NCBI RefSeq assembly: GCF_000298195.1
Contig: NZ_BAHC01000227.1
Span: 1 to 39,602 of the forward strand
DNA from: Gordonia rhizosphera NBRC 16068
GTDB taxonomy: Bacteria > Actinomycetota > Actinomycetes > Mycobacteriales > Mycobacteriaceae
Direction: 5' to 3'
Length of the DNA stretch: 39,602 nucleotides
The translations under genes were made by a program, and so were the position numbers. Below the pieces are notes generated by a model. It saw only the letters and a program-made list of their open reading frames with translations, searched no databases and was not told where the DNA came from. Positions 20,033 through 28,280 of this stretch are shown here, piece after piece (the first letter of the stretch is position 1; every line of letters begins with the position of its first letter).

Positions 20033-21643
20033 GACCGCGCGACGCCGGTACGCACACCAATCACCCGCAGGGCCCTGATGCAGGGGGCTGCGGGGATCGG
20101 CGCGCTCGGCGCCGTGGCAGCGGTCTCGGCCCGCGCCGCGGCCGCGTCGCAGGTTTCCGCCATCGTCGTGGGCAGCGGATTCGGCGGCGCGGTCGCCGCA
20201 CTCCGGCTCGGGCAGGCCGGAATCCGCACCACCGTCTTCGAACGCGGTCGGCGCTGGCCGATTCGCGCGGACGGCAACACGTTCGCGACCTTCGTCCGCC
20301 CCGACAAACGGGCCGCATGGTTCAGTCCGACGGCCGGCATCTCGAGCCTGCTCCAGGTGCCGGTCGAGCCGTACCCGGGTGTGTTGGAAAAGGTGCACGG
20401 CAACGGGATCGAGGCCGTGTACGGTGCCGGAGTCGGCGGCGGATCGCTGGTCTTCGGTGCCTTTTCCGCACAGCCGGACAAGCCGGACTTCGAGCTGGTG
20501 TTCCCGGGCGGGACCGACTACGACGAGTTGGCGCGAACGTACTACCCGAGGGCCCGACGGATGATTCGGGCCTCACCACTGCCGCCGGACATCCTCGCCC
20601 ACCCGAACTACATCGGCGCCCGGTCGTGGATCAAGACGGTTGCCCGCTACGGCGCCGAACCGAGTTTCATCGACTACTCGGTGGACTGGGCCCTGGTCCG
20701 CAAAGAACTCGCAGGCACGGCACCACCCGGCATCAGCATCGGCGATCTGTCCTATGGCGTGAACAGCGGCGCGAAAACGTCTGTCGACCACAATTACCTT
20801 CCCGCCGCCGAGGCGACCGGTCACGTCACCATCAAGCCGATGCACGAGGTCTTCGAGATCCGGCCCCGCAGTCGTCGACGCGGGTTCGTCGTCCGGGCAC
20901 GCCTCATCGATGACAGCAGACGCACGCTGCGAATCGTGACCGCCGAGGCCGACTACCTCTTCATGGCGGCCGGTTCCTACAACACCACGTCACTACTCGT
21001 CCGCGCCCGGGCTCACGGACATCTGCCTCACCTGTCGCCCCGGATCGGGGACGGCTTCGGCGCCAACGGGGACTTCGTCATTCTGCGTACGGCACTCCGG
21101 GACCCTTACGGAACCGTTCAGGGCGGACCCGGCTACGGGCGGCTCCGAGAGGATCGCCTACCCGGCGGACCGGCCGCGATCGTCTATCAGGCCAGCCCGT
21201 TCCCCGCCCCGTTCGGCGCCGTGGCGACGACCCACCTCATCCAGGTCCACACCGATGAACGTGGGACCATCGATTTCGAGCACTCAACAGGCACAACGCG
21301 TCTGAACTACCCGCACCCGGAGGGGACGAGCACCCTCGATCGGCGAGCGGCCGCGTTCGCCGGACATTTCCATCAGATGACCGAGGCACGCCACGGCTAT
21401 CCGCTCAACGGCATCCCGATCTACAGCCGGGCATCCGGATTCGGATCGGGCAGCACGTACCACGGACTCGGCGGGGTGGTGATCGGACGCGCCGCCAGGC
21501 CCGACGGAACGGTCCTGGGGTACGACAACCTCTATGTCGTCGACGGTTCCTTCGCGCCGGGCGCGGTCGGACTCGTCAATCCGTCGCTGACCATCCTGGC
21601 GATGGCCGAGCGGATGATGGATCGGTTCCTCGCGACGCATTGA
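20030..21643 (+). CDS. Cholesterol-oxidase-like GMC flavoprotein, copy 1
   Basis: A 537-aa FAD enzyme related to class I (non-covalent FAD) cholesterol oxidases. The N-terminus looks like a Tat signal (ITRRALMQG with Arg13-Arg14, then an alanine-rich hydrophobic run to about residue 39), suggesting export. The FAD-binding motif GSGFGG is at 48-53. The family stretches FVRPDKRAAWF, GVGGGSLVFGAF, NSGAKTSVDHNYLPAA and YVVDGSFAPGAVGLVNPS match cholesterol oxidase. The active-site His (His478, TYHGLGG) and Asn (Asn517, VNPSLTI) are kept. The position of the catalytic Glu (FAEIAPLP in the Streptomyces and Rhodococcus enzymes) is Gln387 (VYQASPFP). That Glu does the steroid isomerisation, so the protein may only oxidise, or may act on another alcohol. 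A close paralogue follows 126 bp downstream. Confidence 0.88.
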   Translation: MDRATPVRTPITRRALMQGAAGIGALGAVAAVSARAAAASQVSAIVVGSGFGGAVAALRLGQAGIRTTVFERGRRWPIRADGNTFATFVRPDKRAAWFSPTAGISSLLQVPVEPYPGVLEKVHGNGIEAVYGAGVGGGSLVFGAFSAQPDKPDFELVFPGGTDYDELARTYYPRARRMIRASPLPPDILAHPNYIGARSWIKTVARYGAEPSFIDYSVDWALVRKELAGTAPPGISIGDLSYGVNSGAKTSVDHNYLPAAEATGHVTIKPMHEVFEIRPRSRRRGFVVRARLIDDSRRTLRIVTAEADYLFMAAGSYNTTSLLVRARAHGHLPHLSPRIGDGFGANGDFVILRTALRDPYGTVQGGPGYGRLREDRLPGGPAAIVYQASPFPAPFGAVATTHLIQVHTDERGTIDFEHSTGTTRLNYPHPEGTSTLDRRAAAFAGHFHQMTEARHGYPLNGIPIYSRASGFGSGSTYHGLGGVVIGRAARPDGTVLGYDNLYVVDGSFAPGAVGLVNPSLTILAMAERMMDRFLATH

Positions 21644-21674
21644 CGCCGGGCACCCGACGACGGACAGGTCGCGG

Positions 21675-21695
21675 GTCTGATTCGTGTCGTCAGAC
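21675..21695. other. Small inverted repeat between the two GMC genes
   Basis: GTCTGA (21675-21680) and TCAGAC (21690-21695), 9-nt spacer, 32 bp after the first GMC gene and about 60 bp before the -10 box of the second. It may be a weak terminator or a regulator site; I cannot tell which. Confidence 0.35.
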
Positions 21696-21756
21696 AGCGA
21701 ACGTCAAACGTGTGCACGATCTCGCTGACCCTCCCGTATTCGATCCCGGTCCCGCG

Positions 21757-21772
21757 TAGCGTTGTCGGCGTG
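21757..21772 (+). promoter_or_regulatory. -10 box for leaderless GMC gene 2
   Basis: TAGCGT (21757-21762) is 7 nt before GTG at 21770. This corrects the start of the second GMC protein from the longer open frame at 21710 and gives it almost the same length and N-terminus as copy 1. Confidence 0.65.
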
Positions 21773-23386
21773 CCTGGTCAGACACGGACGCGGCCGGTGG
21801 TGTCGCGCAGATCGGTGATCCGGGGAACGCTCGGGCTCTCGGCGATGAGTGCCCTCGGCGCCCTGCCCGCGGTCGCCGGGGCCAGACCTGCCGACGGCAG
21901 GACGGGCATCGTCATCGGCAGCGGTTTCGGCGGGGCCGTCGCCGCCCTCCGATTGGGCCAGGCCGGGTACACCACCACCGTGTTCGAACGCGGCCGCCGG
22001 TGGCCCATCCGCGCCGACGGCAACACCTTTGCCACGTTCACCAAACCCGATGGTCGTGCCGCCTGGTTCAGCGGCTCGGTGGGGTTGACCGCCGACATCA
22101 GCATTCCGGTCGGCCGCTATCCGGGCATTCTCGACCGGGTGCGAGGCAATGGCATCGACGCGGTATACGGCGTGGGTGTGGGGGGCGGATCGCTCGCCTT
22201 CGGGGCGTTCACACCGGTGCCACGTCGACAGGACTTCAGTGCCGTGTTCCCGGGCGGCACCGGCTACGACGAACTCGCCGCCACCTACTATCCGCGCGCC
22301 CGACAGATGTTGGGTGCCTCACCGCTCCCCCCGGACATCATGGCCCACCCGCGCTATGTGGGCACGCGGTCCTGGCGCGACACGGTACGCCGCTACGGCA
22401 AGGAGCCGGTGTCCTTCGCCTACGCGATCGACTGGGACATCGTCCGTGACGAACTCGCCGGCCGCGCCGTCGCCTCGATCATCAACGGGGAGCTCGGTTT
22501 CGGCGTCAACAGCGGGGCCAAGAACTCCGTTGACCACAATTATCTGCCCGCCGCCGAGGCCACTGGCAACGTGAGTATCCGGCCGATGCACGAGGTGGTC
22601 GAGATCAGACCGCGGTCAAGGCAACCGGGGTTCGTGGTCACCGCACGAGAGATCGACGAGGAGTACCGGACTCTCCGGATGGTGACCGCCGAGAGCGACT
22701 ACCTGTTCATGGCCGCCGGTTCCTTCCACACCACCCGCATGCTCGTCGAGGCCCGCGCCAAGGGACACCTGCCGCGGCTGTCGGGAAAGATCGGTGAGGG
22801 TTTCGGCGCCAACGGCGACTTCCTGACCGCCCGCACGGCGCTGTCGGATGACTACGGTGCCGTGCAGGGCGGGCCCGGCTTCGGACGACTTTACGAGGAC
22901 GATCTGCCTGGTGGGCCTGCCTCGATCGTGTATCACTCGACGCCACTGCCCGCCCCGTTCGGCAAGGCGGCCACCACCAACCTCATCCAGGTTCACAGCG
23001 ACGAACGCGGGTCCGTCGACTACGACCACTCCTCGGGCACCGCGGTGCTCAACTATCCCTTCCCCGAGGGCAACGCTCTCGACCAGCGGGGTGTCACGTT
23101 CGCCGAACTCTTCCGACAACGGGCCGAGGTGCGTCACGGCCGGGTTGCCTCCGGGATCCCGATCTACTCCCGCGCAGCCGGATTCGGTTCGGGTAGTACG
23201 TATCACGGGCTCGGCGGGGTGGTGATGAACCACGCCGCGGCGATGGATGGCGCGGTGTTGGGATATCCCAACCTGTACGTCGTCGACGGATCGTTCGTGC
23301 CGGGTGCGGTGGGCCTGGTGAATCCGTCATTGACGATCACCGCACTCGCCGAGCGCACGATGGACCGGTTCCTCGCGACCCACTGA
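21770..23386 (+). CDS. Cholesterol-oxidase-like GMC flavoprotein, copy 2
   Basis: A 538-aa paralogue of the preceding gene; by eye about two residues in three agree along the whole length, so this is a tandem duplication that has diverged. With the GTG at 21770 the twin arginines fall at 13-14 (VSRRSVIRG), as in copy 1, followed by a hydrophobic run and the FAD motif GSGFGG. His479 (TYHGLGG) and Asn518 (VNPSLTI) of the active site are present. The catalytic Glu of cholesterol oxidases is His389 here (VYHSTPLP), different again from the Gln in copy 1. The open frame continues upstream to 21710, but that extension would bury the Tat motif and lacks promoter support. An acyl-CoA synthetase gene follows after 92 bp. 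Confidence 0.88.
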   Translation: MPGQTRTRPVVSRRSVIRGTLGLSAMSALGALPAVAGARPADGRTGIVIGSGFGGAVAALRLGQAGYTTTVFERGRRWPIRADGNTFATFTKPDGRAAWFSGSVGLTADISIPVGRYPGILDRVRGNGIDAVYGVGVGGGSLAFGAFTPVPRRQDFSAVFPGGTGYDELAATYYPRARQMLGASPLPPDIMAHPRYVGTRSWRDTVRRYGKEPVSFAYAIDWDIVRDELAGRAVASIINGELGFGVNSGAKNSVDHNYLPAAEATGNVSIRPMHEVVEIRPRSRQPGFVVTAREIDEEYRTLRMVTAESDYLFMAAGSFHTTRMLVEARAKGHLPRLSGKIGEGFGANGDFLTARTALSDDYGAVQGGPGFGRLYEDDLPGGPASIVYHSTPLPAPFGKAATTNLIQVHSDERGSVDYDHSSGTAVLNYPFPEGNALDQRGVTFAELFRQRAEVRHGRVASGIPIYSRAAGFGSGSTYHGLGGVVMNHAAAMDGAVLGYPNLYVVDGSFVPGAVGLVNPSLTITALAERTMDRFLATH

Positions 23387-23478
23387 AGATCCGTCGGGTA
23401 CTGTGACTCACGACACCCGATCGATCGTTCGGTAACGGTCGATGGTCTGCCGTTGTCCCTTCGTCAGAGGAGTACCAC

Positions 23479-25032
23479 GTGTTTCCCGGAGTCTTCGCCA
23501 CATCCACCCCGGACAAGCCCGCCGTCATCCAGGCGTCCACCGGTGACCAACTGACCTATCGTCAACTCGACGAGAACTCCAACCGTCTCGCAAACCACCT
23601 CGAGGCGTTGGGCCTGCGCCCCGGCGACACGATCGCGATGATCTCGCACAACGATCTGCACATGTTCGAGGTCTACTGGGCGGCGTTGCGGAGCGGATTG
23701 TTCGTCACGGCCATCAACCACCATCTGACCGCCGGCGAGACCAACTACATCCTCACCGACTGCAACGCGAAAGTGGTGTTCGCCAGCGCCTCGGTCGCCG
23801 ATGCGGTCACCGAGACGGATCAGATCCCCGCGCTGACCGAACCCGGCCACCGCCTCGCCTGGGGTGGTGAGATCCCCGGATTCGACTCCTACGACGCCGC
23901 CCTCGCTGCTGCCTCGGATGCCCCACGCACCGACCAGCCGCGCGGCACCGACATGCTCTATTCCTCGGGCACCACCGGACGACCCAAGGGCATCAAGACA
24001 CCGTTACCGCAGGGACAGGTCGACGAGATCCCCGACGCCTACACCGCGATCTTCGCGCCCATGTACGGATTCGACTCCGACACCGTCTATCTCTCCCCCG
24101 CGCCCCTGTACCACGCAGCGCCCCTGCGCTATTGCGGCACCACCAACTCCGTCGGCGGCACCGTGGTGTTCCTCGACAAGTTCGACCCGGAGATCGCGCT
24201 GGCCACGATCGACAAGTACAAGGCCACCCACAGCCAGTGGGTACCCACGATGTTCATCCGCATGCTGAAGCTGCCCGCGGAGGTCCGCGCCAAGTACGAC
24301 GTGAGCAGCATGAAGATCGCCGTGCATGCCGCGGCACCGTGCCCGGTGGAGGTGAAGCGGGCGATGATCGACTGGTGGGGACCGGTCATCTACGAGTACT
24401 ACGCATCGACGGAGGCGGCCGGCGCGACCTTCATCGGGCCCCAAGAAGCGCTCGATCATCCCGGCTCGGTCGGCAAGCCACTGCTCGGCATCGTGCACAT
24501 CTGCGACGAAGACGGGAAGGAACTGCCCGCCGGTCAGGTCGGAACGGTGTACTTCGAACGCGATGAAGTTCCGTTCCAATACCACAACGATCCCGAGAAG
24601 ACCCGCAAGGCCCAGCATCCTGAGCACGAGAACTGGTCCACCACAGGCGATGTCGGTTATGTCGACGACGATGGTTACCTCTACCTCACCGACCGCAAGG
24701 CGTTCATGATCATCTCCGGCGGCGTCAACATCTACCCGCAGGAGGCGGAAAACGTCCTGATCAATCACCCGGCGGTTTACGACGTCGCGGTCATCGGTGT
24801 CCCCGACCCCGAACTGGGCGAGGTCACCAAGGCCTGCGTGCAACTCGACCCGGCGTTCTCCCCGTCACCGGAACTGGCCGAGGAGCTCATCGAGTTCACG
24901 AAGGCGTCGATCGCCGCGTACAAGGCGCCCCGCACGGTGGACTTCGTCGACGATCTGCCGCGTACCCCCACCGGGAAGCTGGTGAAAGGTGAGCTGCGCA
25001 AACGCTATTGGCCCGCCGAAACGAAGGCCTGA
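23479..25032 (+). CDS. Acyl-CoA synthetase (FadD-type, ANL superfamily)
   Basis: A 517-aa AMP-forming ligase that would activate a carboxylic acid to its CoA thioester through an acyl-adenylate. Motifs: the phosphate-binding loop YSSGTTGRPKG at 161-171, YEYYASTEAAG for substrate/AMP contact, the hinge region STTGDVGYVDDDGYLYLTDR, and the catalytic C-terminal Lys500 (RTPTGKLVKGEL). The start is GTG at 23479 with AGAGGAG 6 nt upstream, a strong site. It is downstream of the GMC pair; TACTGT at 23399-23404 could be its own -10. The substrate cannot be read from the sequence: fatty acid or steroid side-chain acid are both possible, and the neighbours favour a lipid or sterol context. Confidence 0.92.
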   Translation: MFPGVFATSTPDKPAVIQASTGDQLTYRQLDENSNRLANHLEALGLRPGDTIAMISHNDLHMFEVYWAALRSGLFVTAINHHLTAGETNYILTDCNAKVVFASASVADAVTETDQIPALTEPGHRLAWGGEIPGFDSYDAALAAASDAPRTDQPRGTDMLYSSGTTGRPKGIKTPLPQGQVDEIPDAYTAIFAPMYGFDSDTVYLSPAPLYHAAPLRYCGTTNSVGGTVVFLDKFDPEIALATIDKYKATHSQWVPTMFIRMLKLPAEVRAKYDVSSMKIAVHAAAPCPVEVKRAMIDWWGPVIYEYYASTEAAGATFIGPQEALDHPGSVGKPLLGIVHICDEDGKELPAGQVGTVYFERDEVPFQYHNDPEKTRKAQHPEHENWSTTGDVGYVDDDGYLYLTDRKAFMIISGGVNIYPQEAENVLINHPAVYDVAVIGVPDPELGEVTKACVQLDPAFSPSPELAEELIEFTKASIAAYKAPRTVDFVDDLPRTPTGKLVKGELRKRYWPAETKA

Positions 25033-25074
25033 AGCCAAGACGACGGACAGTACTTGCGGCCTGGGCGGTGAGCG

Positions 25075-25707
25075 TCACCCATAGAAGTTGCCGATACCGG
25101 CCAACAGCATCTGGAATCCGAGGGTCGCCAGGATCAGTCCGCCGAGACGGGCCATGATCGCCACCGTCGTCGGCTTCATCCGGGCCAGCAGGCTGCCCAT
25201 ATACCGGTAGAACCCGAAGGTGACGATGGCCACCGCCGCAATGGCGGTGGCCATCGCACCTAGACCGGCCCAGGAGGTGTTCTGCGAGCTGAATGTGATC
25301 ATCGTCGTGATGGCACCGGGCCCAGCGATCATCGGGATGGCCAAGGGTATGAGCAGTCCGTCTCCGCTCTCGGGCCCTTCCTCGCGCTGGCGTTCGCCCT
25401 GAGCCTGGGACGCACCACCCGAATACAGCATTTCAAACCCCATCAGGGCGATCACGAGACCGCCGACAGCGCCAAAGGCGTCCAGGTTGATCCCCATGGC
25501 GGTGAGCGCTTCTTTACCCACGAGCGCCGCGATCGCCAGGATCACCGTGACGTAGAGCGTGAGGCGGAGCGCTCCACCCGTCCGACCCATCCCACGAGCG
25601 GTAACCGTCTGGTTGAAGAAGAGTAGTTTCACCGGATCGAAAGGCGCCGTGATCACCAGCAGACCGACCGCCGCTTGCAGGATGAAGTCGATCCCAACCG
25701 ATCCCAT
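25075..25707 (-). CDS. MarC-family integral membrane protein
   Basis: A 210-aa membrane protein with six predicted helices: about 6-26, 42-63, 70-92, 118-140, 146-168 and 183-205. Family features are the N-terminal VITAPFDPVKLLFF segment (NP/DP pair in the first re-entrant region) and its counterpart IPLAIPMIAGPGAITTMI. A charged loop (QAQGERQREEGPESGDG) separates the halves. MarC proteins were once linked to antibiotic resistance but their transport function is unsettled. ATG at 25707 follows TAGGCT by 6 nt, suggesting a leaderless transcript. It converges with the acyl-CoA synthetase (42-bp gap, no strong hairpin). Confidence 0.9.
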   Translation of the reverse strand: MGSVGIDFILQAAVGLLVITAPFDPVKLLFFNQTVTARGMGRTGGALRLTLYVTVILAIAALVGKEALTAMGINLDAFGAVGGLVIALMGFEMLYSGGASQAQGERQREEGPESGDGLLIPLAIPMIAGPGAITTMITFSSQNTSWAGLGAMATAIAAVAIVTFGFYRYMGSLLARMKPTTVAIMARLGGLILATLGFQMLLAGIGNFYG

Positions 25708-25719
25708 CGCTCGAGCCTA
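25705..25719 (-). promoter_or_regulatory. -10 box for leaderless marC-like gene
   Basis: On the minus strand TAGGCT (25719-25714) is 6 nt before ATG at 25707, in the 44-bp gap after the ABC-F stop codon. No Shine-Dalgarno is present. Confidence 0.55.
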
Positions 25720-25751
25720 ACGAAGCCACCGTGCGATCGCCGACCAACTCT

Positions 25752-27380
25752 TCAGGCCAGTTCGATGAGTTCCTGATACTCGTCGGACCAGTGGTCCTCG
25801 GTGCCGTCGGGCAGCAGGATCACCCGCTGCGGATCGAGGGCGGCCGCCGCACCGGGATCGTGGGTCACCAGCACCACGGCACCGGTGTAGCTGCGCAGCG
25901 CGTCGAGCACCTGCTCGCGCGACACCGGGTCGAGGTTGTTGGTGGGCTCGTCGAGCAGCAGCACGTTCGCCGCCGACGACACGAGACCGGCCAGCGTCAG
26001 CCGTGTCTTCTCACCACCGGACAGCGTGCCCGCCGGCTGGTCGAGCTGAGCGCCGCTGAACATGAAGGCGCCCAACAGTCCTCGCAGGTCCTGCTCACCG
26101 GCATCGGGGGCCGCGTGTCGGATGTTCTCCCACACGGTCGCCAGGTCGTCGAGCGTGTCGTGCTCCTGGGCGAAATACCCGACCTTCAGGCCGTACCCGG
26201 GTTCGATCTCACCGTGGTCGGGATTCTCTACGCCGGCAAGCAGTTTGAGCAGCGTGGTCTTGCCCGCGCCGTTGAGCCCGAGCACCACGACGCGGCTGCC
26301 CTTGTCGATGGCCAGGTCCACACCCGTGAAGATCTCCAGCGACCCGTACATCTTGGTCAGGCCGCTCGCCATCAGCGGTGTCTTACCGCACGCCGACGGT
26401 TCGGGGAACCGAATGCGGGCGGTGCGGTCGGCCACCCGTTCCTCGTCGAGCGCGTCGAGCATCCGGTCGGCCCGCTTCAGCATGTTCTGCGCGGCGGTCG
26501 CCTTGGTCGCCTTGGCACCGAGTTTCGCGGCCTGCGCACGCAGGGCGCTCGCCTTCTTCTCCGCGTTCGCGCGTTCACGCTTGCGCCGCTGTTCGTCGGT
26601 GGCACGGGCGTCGAGGTACCGCGTCCAGCCCATGTTGTAGATGTCCGCCTCGCCGCGCACCGCATCGAGGAACCACACGCGATTCACCACGTCGGCCAGC
26701 AGGTCGACGTCGTGACTGATCACCACGAGGCCCCCCTCGTGGTTCTGCAGGAACCCGCGCAGCCAGGTGATGGAATCGGCGTCGAGGTGGTTCGTGGGCT
26801 CGTCGAGCAGCAACGTGGTGTCGGACTTGCCGGAGCCGTCCGATGCCGCGAACAGGATGCGGGCCAGCTCGATCCGGCGGCGCTGACCCCCCGACAGGGT
26901 ACGCAGCGGCTGCGCGAGCACGCGGTCCGGCAATCCCAAGCTGTGGCAGATGCGCGCGGCCTCGGATTCCGCGACATATCCACCCAGCGCGGAGAACCGC
27001 TCCTCGAGCCGGCCGTAGCGGGCGACCGCCTTGTCGCGGACGCGGTCGTCGGCGGCCTCGGCCATCAGCGCCTGTTGCTTCTCCATGTCGTGCAGGATGG
27101 AGTCGAGTCCGCGGGCCGACAGCACACGGTCCTTCGCCAGGACGTCGAGGTCGCCCTCCTTGGGGTCCTGCGGGAGGTAGCCGAGTTCGCCGCTGCGGAC
27201 GACCGCACCGGCATATGGTTCGGTCTCGCCCGCCAGAATCCGCAGCGTAGTGGTCTTGCCGGCGCCGTTGCGGCCGACGAGACCGATCCGGTCGCCGGGC
27301 TGGATACGCAGCGCGGAGCCGGGCGCCGACAGCAAGGTCCGAGCGCCCGCTCGAACCTCCAGGTCGGTCGCGGTGATCAC
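25752..27380 (-). CDS. ABC-F family ATPase (Rv1473-like)
   Basis: A 542-aa soluble protein with two ABC ATPase domains and no membrane segment. ABC-F proteins act on the ribosome, some protecting it from antibiotics. First domain: Walker A VGRNGAGKTTT, signature LSGGQRRRIELA, Walker B LLLDEPTNHLD. Charged interdomain linker: DEQRRKRERANAEKKASALR onward. Second domain: Walker A LGLNGAGKTTLL, signature LSGGEKTRLTLA, Walker B LLLDEPTNNLD. The open frame runs far upstream to 28331 through the SDR gene on the other strand, but homology begins at ITATDLEVRAG, so the GTG at 27380 is the start, 8 nt after a TAGACT box. Length and position match Rv1473 (542 aa), annotated as a possible macrolide transporter; translation factor or drug-protection roles are equally open. 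Confidence 0.93.
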   Translation of the reverse strand: MITATDLEVRAGARTLLSAPGSALRIQPGDRIGLVGRNGAGKTTTLRILAGETEPYAGAVVRSGELGYLPQDPKEGDLDVLAKDRVLSARGLDSILHDMEKQQALMAEAADDRVRDKAVARYGRLEERFSALGGYVAESEAARICHSLGLPDRVLAQPLRTLSGGQRRRIELARILFAASDGSGKSDTTLLLDEPTNHLDADSITWLRGFLQNHEGGLVVISHDVDLLADVVNRVWFLDAVRGEADIYNMGWTRYLDARATDEQRRKRERANAEKKASALRAQAAKLGAKATKATAAQNMLKRADRMLDALDEERVADRTARIRFPEPSACGKTPLMASGLTKMYGSLEIFTGVDLAIDKGSRVVVLGLNGAGKTTLLKLLAGVENPDHGEIEPGYGLKVGYFAQEHDTLDDLATVWENIRHAAPDAGEQDLRGLLGAFMFSGAQLDQPAGTLSGGEKTRLTLAGLVSSAANVLLLDEPTNNLDPVSREQVLDALRSYTGAVVLVTHDPGAAAALDPQRVILLPDGTEDHWSDEYQELIELA

Positions 27381-27467
27381 GGCGGACAAGTCTACCTGTG
27401 CCGAGACGCCCCGATGTGCAGCCGACCTCGCATGAACGCCGCCGACCCGCCCGATACGGTGAGGGAC
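27381..27467. promoter_or_regulatory. Divergent promoters of the ABC-F and SDR genes
   Basis: An 87-bp gap with two -10 boxes. Leftward: TAGACT (minus strand, 27394-27389), 8 nt before the ABC-F GTG. Rightward: TACGGT (27455-27460), exactly 7 nt before the SDR GTG at 27468. Neither gene has a Shine-Dalgarno sequence. Confidence 0.6.
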
Positions 27468-28256
27468 GTGACACAACCCACATCGATCCCGAGCCATTCC
27501 GACCTCATCGGACGCTCCGCCCTGGTGACGGGTGCGAGCCGTGGCATCGGCCTCGCCATCGCCACCGAACTGGCCCGACGTGGCGCATCGGTGATCATCA
27601 CCGGTCGTAAACCCGAGCCGCTCGAGGACGCTGCCGCGAGCATCCGCGCCGCGGTGCCCGGAGCGCGGGCGACCGCATTTCCCGGCAACACCGGTGACGA
27701 AGCTCACCGGTCGGACGCCGTCGCCGCGACCGTCGCTCAGGGCGGCGGGATCGACATCCTGGTCAACAACACCGGCATCAACCCGCTGTTCGGACCGCTG
27801 ATGCATGCCGACCTGTCGGCGTTCCGCAAGATCTTCGATACCAACGTCGTCGCCGCGCTCGGCTTCGTGCAACTGGCGTACGCCGCCGGGATGCGCGACA
27901 GCGGCGGCGCGGTCGTGAACATCTCGTCGGCCGCGGGTATCCGCTCGACAGGGGCCATCGCCGCGTACGGGGCGTCGAAAGCCGCCCTGATCCGTCTGAC
28001 CTCCGAACTCGCGTGGGAACTCGGACCCGACAACATCCGGGTCAACGCGATCGCCCCGGCCATCGTGAAGACCCGGTTCGCCAAGGACCTGATCGCCGGC
28101 GAGAACGAGGCCCGCGCCCTGCAGAACTACCCGCTCGGACGTTTCGGTGAGCCCGAGGACGTCGCGCGGGCCGCCGCGTTCCTCGCGTCCGACGAGGCGT
28201 CGTGGATCACCGGGCAAACCCTGGCCGTCGACGGCGGCATGCTGTCGACCGGCTGA
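27468..28256 (+). CDS. Short-chain dehydrogenase/reductase
   Basis: A 262-aa classical SDR. The cofactor motif is ALVTGASRGIGLAIA (TGxxxGxG) near residue 18, with an Arg after the second strand (ITGRKPE), which favours NADP(H). NNTGINP replaces the usual NNAG. The catalytic Ser (NISSAAG), Tyr and Lys (YGASKAA) are present and the C-terminus is GQTLAVDGGM. The GTG at 27468 is placed by a leaderless -10 box. The substrate cannot be told; FabG-like or sterol/alcohol dehydrogenase roles are possible. It precedes the lycopene cyclase by 21 bp, but that gene has its own -10-like box. Confidence 0.9.
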   Translation: MTQPTSIPSHSDLIGRSALVTGASRGIGLAIATELARRGASVIITGRKPEPLEDAAASIRAAVPGARATAFPGNTGDEAHRSDAVAATVAQGGGIDILVNNTGINPLFGPLMHADLSAFRKIFDTNVVAALGFVQLAYAAGMRDSGGAVVNISSAAGIRSTGAIAAYGASKAALIRLTSELAWELGPDNIRVNAIAPAIVKTRFAKDLIAGENEARALQNYPLGRFGEPEDVARAAAFLASDEASWITGQTLAVDGGMLSTG

Positions 28257-28264
28257 TGTGACGG

Positions 28265-28280
28265 CAGAATCGGCGTGGTG
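28265..28280 (+). promoter_or_regulatory. -10-like box for the lycopene cyclase start
   Basis: CAGAAT (28265-28270) is 7 nt before the second of two adjacent GTG codons (28275 and 28278). The spacing rule seen elsewhere in the window selects 28278. The first base deviates from TANNNT, so this is weaker than the others. Confidence 0.4.

Noticed and set aside
25033..25074. Terminator between the acyl-CoA synthetase and marC
   Set aside because: Only a 5-bp stem (GGTGA-GCG-TCACC) overlapping the marC stop is visible, too weak to call.
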